From assembly GCA_030560485.1 (NCBI GenBank), contig JAKTTS010000215.1:1-24430 (forward strand): a stretch of DNA of 24,430 nucleotides, in the 5' to 3' direction. Of the stretch, positions 18,192-24,430 are shown one piece after another. The stretch's first letter is position 1. Each line of letters opens with the position of its first letter. The position numbers were made by a program, and so were the translations under genes. The notes beneath the pieces are model-generated. The model worked only from the letters and a program-made list of their open reading frames with translations. It searched no databases and was not told the origin of the DNA. This stretch comes from Ascoidea tarda (nom. inval.) (taxonomy: Eukaryota; Ascomycota; Saccharomycetes; Ascoideales; Ascoideaceae).

Positions 18192-19637
18192 CTAATTTTT
18201 GGGAATATGGTCAAATGCTTGATTGAATTTTTCTACAACTTGAACTATTTCAGTGAAATTATTATATAATGGAGTTGGAGCGAATCTAATGACGTTTGGT
18301 CTTCTTTCATCACAAACTATTCCATGGTTCCAGAGATAATTGAAGACTGATTCCATTATGTTATTTTTCGAGTTCAAGGGAAAAAATAATAGAGATAATT
18401 GACAGCCTCTTTGATCAGGATCGAATGGAGTTAGAATAGTGAACGAAGGATAGTCTATTTCGTCTAAATGTGCTTTAGATGATTTGAAAAAGGATGGATC
18501 GATATAGTGTTGCGAGTCTCTTAATAAGCTTAATAAAAAGGATGATTGAAGTTTTGATTTTTCTACCAAGTTATGAAACCCAATTTGATTAAAGATTTGC
18601 AAAGAAGTCTTAAGGGAAACCACATCAATGACAGAGGGATTGCTCTGTCTAAAACCAAGAGCACCTGAGATTGGTTCGAATTTTTCAATCATTTGAAATC
18701 TTTTGGAGGCGTCATTTCCCCACCAGCCTGCTAATCTTGGTAAATAGTCAGTATTGGGTTGATTTTTATCGTTGTTTTGATTGACTTTCGAGTATTTTTC
18801 ATTGACATAGATACCAGCTATTGAACCAGGTCCTGAGTTTAGATATTTATAAGAACAAAAACAAGCGAAATCTACATCCCATTGATGTAGGTCTAGGGAA
18901 ACATTACCTACACAGTGAGCCAAATCCCAGCCGATTTTAATGTCATGGTCGTGGGCGACTTTGGTAATGTTTTGAATATCGAAAAATTGGCCAGTATAGT
19001 ATTGGATGCCGGGAAAGCAGATCAAAGCAATTTCATCGTGTTTTTGAATGATTAGATCAATAATGTCGCTAGTGTTTAGGTGGAACTCGTTTTCTTTTGG
19101 AGCAATTTGTAAAAGATAGTCTTCAGGATTTCCAGGTAAGTTATGTAATCTAACTTGGTTTAAGAAAGCGTAATAATCCGAGGGAAAAGCGCCTTTTTCA
19201 AACAAGATTTTGTTCTTCTTGCCATTGGTTTCTGGTTTATAAAAAGCACATAGTAAAGCGTTCAAATTGGAGGTCAAGGTGTTCATGACAGCAGTTTCGT
19301 TGGCTTTTGCACCCAACAAAGAGGTCAACAAATCAGGAAGAGGGAGGTCGATGTCCATCCAGTTGACTCCATCGGAACGAGGATGGTTAAAATGAGCATC
19401 AACAGCCCTTAGACTCCAGGCATCAAGCTCGTTGTTGATAGCATCTCTTGTCTTGCGAGGCATCAAGCCCAACGAGTTTCCACAGAAGTATATGCAGTCG
19501 TTGGAGGCCTCAGAAACAGCGACAGGGCAGCCGAGAGAGCCCAATGTGGGAACGTGGAAGAGGTGCTTGTGGACAGGATAGCTCCGGTCCCAACGAGCAG
19601 CTTTGTCGAGTAGCTGGGAGAGGGAGAGGGAGGCCAT
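18192..19637 (-). CDS. BNA5: Kynureninase (L-kynurenine hydrolase)
   Basis: A 481-residue PLP enzyme that cleaves 3-hydroxykynurenine to 3-hydroxyanthranilate and alanine in the kynurenine route from tryptophan to NAD+. It is cytosolic in yeasts. Family signatures are YFCGNSLGLMP (50-60), MNTLTSNLNALL (118-129, around the PLP phosphate), GWDLAH (236-241, with D238 as the pyridine-nitrogen partner) and FCSYKYLNSGPG with the Schiff-base lysine K264. RLAGWWG and GALGFRQSNPS follow, and FAPTPLYN is near the end. All expected catalytic residues are present. The start ATG at 19637 gives a length near the S. cerevisiae enzyme (453); the frame stays open upstream for about 50 codons but without an ATG. 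It is divergent from UME6 with only 256 bp between starts, and convergent with VPS30. Confidence 0.97.
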   Translation of the reverse strand: MASLSLSQLLDKAARWDRSYPVHKHLFHVPTLGSLGCPVAVSEASNDCIYFCGNSLGLMPRKTRDAINNELDAWSLRAVDAHFNHPRSDGVNWMDIDLPLPDLLTSLLGAKANETAVMNTLTSNLNALLCAFYKPETNGKKNKILFEKGAFPSDYYAFLNQVRLHNLPGNPEDYLLQIAPKENEFHLNTSDIIDLIIQKHDEIALICFPGIQYYTGQFFDIQNITKVAHDHDIKIGWDLAHCVGNVSLDLHQWDVDFACFCSYKYLNSGPGSIAGIYVNEKYSKVNQNNDKNQPNTDYLPRLAGWWGNDASKRFQMIEKFEPISGALGFRQSNPSVIDVVSLKTSLQIFNQIGFHNLVEKSKLQSSFLLSLLRDSQHYIDPSFFKSSKAHLDEIDYPSFTILTPFDPDQRGCQLSLLFFPLNSKNNIMESVFNYLWNHGIVCDERRPNVIRFAPTPLYNNFTEIVQVVEKFNQAFDHIPKN

Positions 19638-19893
19638 GTTGGAGCTGGCTTTGTGTTGGAGGAGTTCTGGTTTTGGGTGCAGATATAATCGATGAAAAAT
19701 ACGGCGGCAGTTTCCGAATCGGGCCGTGGAAGGTTTGCCTCTGTGGAAGAAAAGAAGCAGCTGGGTCTTCAGCTCCAATTGAACAGACACTGGCTAGCAA
19801 TTGAGTTCTGGCATTGGTTCTGTGAGCAATTGGTCTTCTGTTGTTTGTGGCAGGCGTTTGTGTGGTACTGTGGTTTGTCGTCTTGTTCTGACA
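19638..19893. promoter_or_regulatory. Shared BNA5/UME6 promoter with URS1 core
   Basis: The 256 bp between the two divergent ATGs contains CGGCGGC at 19702-19708, the core of URS1 (consensus TCGGCGGCTA), the binding site of Ume6 itself. I found no other GGCGGC or GCCGCC in the window. Six bases on is CCG-AAT-CGG (19714-19722), an inverted CCG/CGG pair with a 3-bp spacer, a layout used by other Zn2Cys6 factors. No TATA box is evident on either side. Confidence 0.5.
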
Positions 19894-22422
19894 ATGTCAA
19901 AGGTTCCCTTGACTCAGCTGGAAGATGTTCTGCGATTGACAAGCAACTTCGATTTCTTTGATCCAGTTGGCCTTGATCTGGGCAGTGATGCTGGCAATGA
20001 TGCTGAAAACGACTTTGCAAACGATACCAGAGACTTTGCAACCGAAGACTGCTATGACGAATCAGCTATTATCAGACCTCTCACTGGCTGTGGAATTGGC
20101 AGTGCAAACTTGACTGTGAATACCACTTTCAGCTCGAAAGTCTCTCCATCCTCAAATTCAATTGTTAGAGATATTTTCCATCCAGACATTGGCATTCTCG
20201 ACAGCAACGAAATCATAAGCAATTCCATCAACTCCATGAGCAATTCCTGCTACAACTATTCAGTCAGCAACATCACCAACAACTCAATTGACACTCAAAA
20301 CAATACAATATCCCCTGCAGTTTTGTTCATTGACAATACTGAAAATTTGGAGTTTTTGCAATCCTATAAATCAGGTAACGAATATTTTAAATCGTTTAAA
20401 AATGCCTATGATCTTCCAAACTTTAATCATAAAAATGCCCAAAATAAACAATTGACCAAACCCAGTGATCACCTCAATTCTTATTCCAATAAGAATAATC
20501 TCGATAATTCTGACAAAAAATTTGAATTTGTCAACCAAGAAAATGAAAATTGCAATTACAACAACTACAATTACGACTACAGTTTTAACCATCATTACAA
20601 TTGTAACTACAACTACAACTTTATAGACTATGGCTACATCAATGATGAAAACAATGATATTAATGAAAGTATCAACAACACTTTTGATAACACTGCGTAC
20701 ACCTGCGATCTTACTGATATTAATAACTTGGATAATATTTTAAATGATACAAAACAATTATACTCAAGTGATTATTCTAATTCTTCCAGTGACATTGATG
20801 ATCAAAATGATGATCAGAATGATGAGTTTAATTTTGGTGAACCAAATCAATTGGATAATTTTAAGAATAGTGTATATTTTGAAATAAATTCCTCTCCAAT
20901 TAATCATAATTATAACGAAAAATATTACTATAATACTTCTTATAATAATAATAATAATAATAACGGTGATATTGACAATAATACTGATATTGATAATAAT
21001 GCTGATAATAATATCGATAGCAATACTACTAATAATTATAATGATAATAATAATGATATTGATAATGATATTGATAATGATATTGATAATAATAACTTTA
21101 GTGATAATAGAGACAATTATGATACTACAAATAAAAAAAACAAAAAGATTCTAAAGACTGGTAATCAAAATGATAAATCCATTAAAAATGACAATAAAAA
21201 TGAAAATAAAAATGGAAATAGAAAAAGAAAAAAAAATACAAAATATAAAATAAAAAAAAATAAAGATAAACATAATAAAAATGACAACAAACATGATCAT
21301 AACGGAAATGATGATCCTAGTATTAAGGTTAAGAATGAAATTGAAATTGAAATTGAAAATTATAATTATAATTCTGATTTTAATAATTATAAAAGTGAAA
21401 ATCAAATTGATATGAAAGAAACTGAAATTAAAAGTAAAATAGAGAAAATAAAGAACGAAACTGTTTTTTTTGATGATGAGGAAAATAAGATTAAAAAAGA
21501 TCATCATAATGAAACTGGAAATGAAAAAAAACACAAGGATAATAACAAAGAAGAAGTAAAAAAGAAAGGTGGACGTAGAAAGAAAAGGCAAATTGAAAAT
21601 AAAAACACAATTCAACAAAAAGATGGAGTTGAAGAATCTTATTCTCGTATGCCATCAGCATATAGAACTAGATCTAAAATGGCATTAATGCATAATAACG
21701 TTAAAACCCGTAAGAGTTTCAATCAAAGTGACAAAGAGTATTTTAAGAATTATTTTGAAAGTTCCGATACCAACTCTAGCAGTGTTAATGAAAATGTGAT
21801 TATCGAGAGATATTGTCATGGAAATTGTAAAAAAAAAAAATTGGAAAGCAAAATGGAAAAAAAACTGGATAAAAATGAAAAACAAGAAATTTTGAATACA
21901 AAGGATTTAAACAGTGGTAATATAATTGACAATATAAAAAAAAGAAAACGAGGACCAAAGGCAAAAAATAATTATTATAACGACAATTACAATTACAATT
22001 ACAATTACAATTACAATTACAATTACAATTATAATTATAATGACGATGACGATGACGATGATGATGATGAAGACGAAGATGATGATTTTTCTGATTACAC
22101 AGGCAATATCAACAAATGTTACTCATTAAGTAATAAAAGAAAAAAACTAAAAAAAAACAGGGGACCTAGATCGAAAACAGGATGCTGGACATGCCGGTTG
22201 AGAAGAAAAAAGTGTCCGGAGGAGAAGCCAATTTGCTCACAATGCACCAGGTTAGGATTGAGGTGCGATGGATACTCGGAAGAAAGACCAAAGTTCATGT
22301 ACGATACGAAAGAACAGAAAAAGAGATTGAACGAAATCAAGGCGCACACAGGGAAGACCAGACGACTCGACATCAAGCGAAGACACGAGGAGATGAGAAA
22401 CAAGAAAAGCTGCCAGAGATAA
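19894..22422 (+). CDS. UME6: Zn2Cys6 transcription factor Ume6
   Basis: An 842-residue regulator that binds URS1; in S. cerevisiae it recruits Sin3-Rpd3 histone deacetylase and Isw2 to repress early meiotic and metabolic genes, and in Candida it controls filamentation. The Zn2Cys6 cluster is at the C-terminus (C764 to C791, CX2CX6CX6CX2CX6C), which is unusual for this class and typical of Ume6. RSKTGCWTCRLRRKKC and the following FMYDTKEQKKRLNEIK and Arg/Lys helix match Ume6 closely. The remaining 760 residues are low in complexity: Asn/Asp-rich, a Lys-rich region (about 410-580), a basic GGRRKKRQ patch, and a Tyr-Asn repeat followed by a long Asp run just before the zinc cluster. The ATG at 19894 is the first in frame. 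The Sin3-binding segment could not be located by eye. Confidence 0.93.
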   Translation: MSKVPLTQLEDVLRLTSNFDFFDPVGLDLGSDAGNDAENDFANDTRDFATEDCYDESAIIRPLTGCGIGSANLTVNTTFSSKVSPSSNSIVRDIFHPDIGILDSNEIISNSINSMSNSCYNYSVSNITNNSIDTQNNTISPAVLFIDNTENLEFLQSYKSGNEYFKSFKNAYDLPNFNHKNAQNKQLTKPSDHLNSYSNKNNLDNSDKKFEFVNQENENCNYNNYNYDYSFNHHYNCNYNYNFIDYGYINDENNDINESINNTFDNTAYTCDLTDINNLDNILNDTKQLYSSDYSNSSSDIDDQNDDQNDEFNFGEPNQLDNFKNSVYFEINSSPINHNYNEKYYYNTSYNNNNNNNGDIDNNTDIDNNADNNIDSNTTNNYNDNNNDIDNDIDNDIDNNNFSDNRDNYDTTNKKNKKILKTGNQNDKSIKNDNKNENKNGNRKRKKNTKYKIKKNKDKHNKNDNKHDHNGNDDPSIKVKNEIEIEIENYNYNSDFNNYKSENQIDMKETEIKSKIEKIKNETVFFDDEENKIKKDHHNETGNEKKHKDNNKEEVKKKGGRRKKRQIENKNTIQQKDGVEESYSRMPSAYRTRSKMALMHNNVKTRKSFNQSDKEYFKNYFESSDTNSSSVNENVIIERYCHGNCKKKKLESKMEKKLDKNEKQEILNTKDLNSGNIIDNIKKRKRGPKAKNNYYNDNYNYNYNYNYNYNYNYNYNDDDDDDDDDEDEDDDFSDYTGNINKCYSLSNKRKKLKKNRGPRSKTGCWTCRLRRKKCPEEKPICSQCTRLGLRCDGYSEERPKFMYDTKEQKKRLNEIKAHTGKTRRLDIKRRHEEMRNKKSCQR
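21055..21090 (+). repeat. 12-bp tandem repeat GATATTGATAAT, three copies
   Basis: Three perfect copies of GATATTGATAAT code for (Asp-Ile-Asp-Asn)3 inside UME6. They sit in a longer AAT/GAT-rich stretch (about 20940-21125) coding for an Asn/Asp tract. Confidence 0.9.
21985..22095 (+). repeat. AATTAC hexanucleotide repeat followed by GAY run
   Basis: Seven perfect AATTAC units plus two AATTAT (21985-22038) code for (Asn-Tyr)9. A run of GAC/GAT with a few GAA codons (22039-22095) then codes for an acidic tract of about 18 residues. Both lie in UME6 shortly upstream of the zinc cluster. Such repeats are expected to vary in length between strains. Confidence 0.92.
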
Positions 22423-22520
22423 GCAGTCCAAAACTGCTATTGCTATGTTATATTTGCACAAGTTATACCACACTACTGCACTCGCTACCAACTGCCTCTT
22501 TGGGCGCACGTAGAACCAAC

Positions 22521-22527
22521 AAAAAAA
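22521..22527 (-). terminator. RNA polymerase III terminator of tRNA-Thr
   Basis: Seven T residues on the minus strand (A7 on the plus strand) directly follow the tRNA 3' end, a standard Pol III termination signal. Confidence 0.85.
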
Positions 22528-22600
22528 TGCCTCCAGCCAGATTCGAACTGACGATCTCCTCATTACTAGTGAGGTGCCTTACCAACTTGGCCATAAAGGC
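22528..22600 (-). tRNA. tRNA-Thr(AGT)
   Basis: A 73-nt intronless tRNA. The acceptor stem GCCTTTA pairs with TGGAGGC (with two G-T pairs) and the discriminator base is A. The D arm GCC/GGC lies within the A box TGGCCAAGTTGG. The anticodon stem CCTCA/TGAGG encloses the loop CTAGTAA, so the anticodon is AGT (read as IGT, threonine). The T arm GTCAG/CTGGC carries the loop TTCGAAT. It closely matches S. cerevisiae tRNA-Thr(AGT). It lies between UME6 and the leader intron of the next gene, on the opposite strand. Confidence 0.97.
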
Positions 22601-23421
22601 TTTGGTGAGCTCCGGTGCAGCTCCGCAAATATCCCTAGGAGTGCGTGCATTTACCGGAACTAAGCAACCTGGAAATGGACTAAAGAGCAGCTTTTTTTGT
22701 CTCCTTCTTATTCCTCACAAGCAGCAGAATTTGAGGTATGTGGGCTTCCCTGGCTGGTCTTCCAGCTGGAGGACGTGTTTTGTTGTTGTTTTTGCTTCTT
22801 TGTTCCTGGGCGATGTGCGATGCTGGATCTGGGCAAGAGGGCCTGTGACGCTGCTATCTCGACAGTTATCGACAGTTATCTCTCGCTGGCATGGCGTCCT
22901 GGGCAGAGCTGTGATCATGAAACAGAAGGTTTAGAAATGAGAGCAGTAGATGTTCTAAAAGACAGTACCAGAGTGTCTGTTGAAGGCTGCCCTTTTTTGC
23001 GTTTTACCTTTTTGCTTTTTTTGTTCCTGATATCTGACTTCTGCTGAAAGGTCTCCTGTGTTATCTGCCTGAGTTTATCCTATTTCATGTTGTCTGATCC
23101 AGTCTGATCTGTTTGATTCATCGTCTTTTTGTTTCTGATACATTGTTCTATTCTATTTTCTGTCTTTGATCTTTTTACTAACTTATCACAGCACCTAATC
23201 GTTATTCCAGCCATCGTCAGCCACAATTTCCCATTTAAGATTTGCATATCACAAGCCACAAATCACAAATCACAAATCAAAATCAGAATTTAAAATCGCA
23301 ATTCTGAATTTATCAACTCCTCAATTTTACCATTTTTGAAATACAGATACATATATATATTCATTATTTATATTGATTTTTGTGTCTACGATCACCATAT
23401 ATCCAATTTCAAACCAAAAAA
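22601..23421 (+). other. 5' region and leader of the last gene
   Basis: This spacer runs from the tRNA to the ATG at 23422. Up to about 22735 it should hold the promoter and a short first exon. An intron is predicted at 22736-23191. The rest (23192-23421) is an AC/T-rich leader with no ATG and a 7-bp tandem repeat (ACAAATC three times, 23258-23278). A long pyrimidine-rich tract (about 23090-23175) precedes the branch site. Inside the intron, GACAGTTATC occurs twice in tandem (22861-22880). Confidence 0.6.
22736..23191 (+). other. Predicted 5'-leader intron, 456 nt
   Basis: The donor GAG|GTATGT (22736-22741), branch site TACTAAC (23176-23182) and acceptor ATCACAG (ending 23191) all match the yeast consensus exactly, with the acceptor 9 nt after the branch element. 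A pyrimidine-rich tract precedes the branch. The intron carries many ATGs, while the retained leader from 23192 to the start codon has none, which is what a leader exon needs. The frame upstream of the ATG is closed (TGA at 23374-23376), so the intron is in the untranslated region rather than splitting the protein. Confidence 0.7.
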
Positions 23422-24378
23422 ATGTCCATCTCAAGAGGCAGATCCTCTTCAAAAATCGATTTACAAAACCTCAACAGTAACCAATATGTGGCAAACATGT
23501 TTAATGACATCAACGACAACGATCCTCCAGAAACGAATAATGATCCTGTTTATTTTAGAAGTTCTCACAAGAAACTATACCCAAAAAAAAATTTACAATT
23601 CACTGCCAAATCAAAAGCACATCCTAAATCTGCTTCTTATGGAAAAAATCTAAACAAATTGTCTTTATTAACCGGTAATAACACCAATAATAACAACAAT
23701 ACTAATGCTAATCTTGCTCCTTTATCCAAAATCAAATCCCATGACCCTAACCTCTCAAATTTAATTTCTGGTAATGTCAACTCAAAAAGTAATTCAAGTA
23801 TTGTATCAAACACAAATTCAAATTCAAATAATGATTTACTATTATACAGAGCTAGATCAAGATCAAAACCAAAATTCCATTTTTTCCCTAATAACCAAGC
23901 ATCCATTCTATTAAACAAAATCAATAACAACAACAGTAACTCCAACACTAATATTACCAACTCAAACAACAATAACAACAATTCGCTGAACAACATTGCA
24001 AATAACCAATTGGTTAAAACTATTTTAAACTCAAAACACCCCAAAAAAAACAGTAAAAATAACATCAAAAAACTTTCTAATAATATAAATAATATCAACA
24101 ATTTAAATATCAATAGACACAGCACAATAAGGCTAAAAAATAAACTCAAAAACGAGGCAAAAGGAAAAGTATTTCCAACTTTTGATATTGGTTCCTTTAA
24201 TGATCACCATGGCATTGATCATTCCGATAAAAATTCAGATTATGAAGATTATGATTCTTCTAATGATTCATCGGCAGGATCCGATTCTCGATATTCTATA
24301 GATACCGATAACAAAAGTACTAAAAGTACTAATTATTCAAATCCCAAAAGCGAATTAATTAAATCAATACCTCATAAC

Positions 24379-24430
<52 letters not shown>
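23422..24430 (+). CDS. Unrecognised Asn-rich protein, N-terminal part
   Basis: An open frame of 336 codons from the ATG at 23422 runs off the right edge, so the 3' end and any domain there are unseen. The visible part begins MSISRGRSSSKIDLQNLNS and is basic, Ser/Asn/Lys-rich and probably disordered. The less repetitive, perhaps conserved, pieces are the N-terminus, KSASYGKNLNKLSLLTG, LYRARSRSKPKFHFFPN and an acidic Ser-rich patch (YEDYDSSNDSSAGSDSRYS). No membrane segment or catalytic motif is visible. It looks like the unstructured N-terminus of a larger regulatory protein, but I do not recognise the family. The window ends inside an AAT run. A leader intron is predicted upstream. Confidence 0.8.
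24376..24430 (+). repeat. AAC(AAT)17 microsatellite, cut by the window edge
   Basis: One AAC and at least 17 uninterrupted AAT codons code for a poly-asparagine tract of 18 or more residues in the last gene. The run reaches the end of the window, so its full length is unknown. Confidence 0.97.

Noticed and set aside
19638-19790. N-terminal extension of kynureninase by 51 residues
   Set aside because: It would need a GTG start, and the extension has no similarity to kynureninases. The ATG at 19637 gives a normal length.
19801-19893. N-terminal extension of UME6
   Set aside because: It would start at TTG and there is no ATG upstream of 19894 in frame. This stretch is the promoter or leader.
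21151-21618. Antisense 155-codon frame inside UME6, Ile/Phe-rich
   Set aside because: It is the reverse reading of Asn/Lys-rich AAT/AAA codons, which yields Ile/Phe runs. The same holds for antisense frames inside KRI1, the coiled-coil gene and the last gene.
21985-22038. CRISPR-like array of short repeats
   Set aside because: The AATTAC units are contiguous, without spacers, in frame inside UME6 and coding for Asn-Tyr. It is a coding microsatellite.
22182-22934. 250-codon frame on the plus strand overlapping the end of UME6 and the tRNA gene
   Set aside because: It overlaps the UME6 zinc-cluster coding sequence in another frame and runs across a tRNA gene and the predicted intron. It is a chance open frame.
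22736-23191. A small nucleolar RNA inside the leader intron
   Set aside because: I looked for C/D and H/ACA box pairs. CTGA-like and TGAT-like words occur, but no properly placed C box and D box with a terminal stem could be seen.

Overview
This window is nuclear DNA of a budding yeast (Saccharomycotina). It is AT-rich and densely packed, with nearly intronless genes and short spacers. It carries clear orthologues of yeast genes (KRI1, VPS30/ATG6, BNA5, UME6, NUP159-type nucleoporin), yeast-style splice signals (GTATGT, TACTAAC, CAG) and a threonine tRNA close to the S. cerevisiae one. Many of the proteins are swollen by asparagine runs coded by AAT/AAC microsatellites, and I cannot place the species more finely. 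The few CTG codons sit mostly where leucine would fit, but none is at a position strict enough to settle the genetic code.

Layout, left to right. 1-508 (-) is the 5' part of an amino-acid permease of the DIP5 type, followed by a 1.6 kb upstream region with GATA motifs and a GC-rich island of CGGC/GCCG half-sites. 2135-4366 (-) is a ferric/cupric reductase. It shares a 490-bp promoter with the divergent NUP159-like nucleoporin at 4857-8876 (+). 9047-10300 (-) is an unrecognised gene best read as two exons, divergent from KRI1 (10722-12422, +). 12587-13327 (-) is an unrecognised 246-residue acidic protein. 13788-15830 (-) is an Asn-rich coiled-coil protein with a C-terminal block that recalls the PACT domain of spindle-pole proteins. 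VPS30/ATG6 (16245-18020, +) is divergent from it and convergent with BNA5 (18192-19637, -). BNA5 shares a 256-bp promoter with UME6 (19894-22422, +). tRNA-Thr(AGT) lies at 22528-22600 (-). The window ends inside an Asn-rich gene that starts at 23422 (+) and appears to have a 456-nt intron in its 5' leader.

The genes are ordinary housekeeping and regulatory genes rather than one pathway: nutrient and metal uptake (permease, reductase), mRNA export (NUP159), ribosome assembly (KRI1), autophagy and vacuolar sorting (VPS30), NAD+ synthesis from tryptophan (BNA5) and meiotic/metabolic repression (UME6). I found no transposon, LTR element, virus-like element or CRISPR array, and no coherent new multi-gene system. 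The most useful leads are the leader intron near the right end, the spliced unknown gene at 9-10 kb, a URS1 core (the Ume6 target) in the BNA5/UME6 promoter, dynein-light-chain type QT motifs in NUP159, and motif clusters in the permease and reductase promoters.
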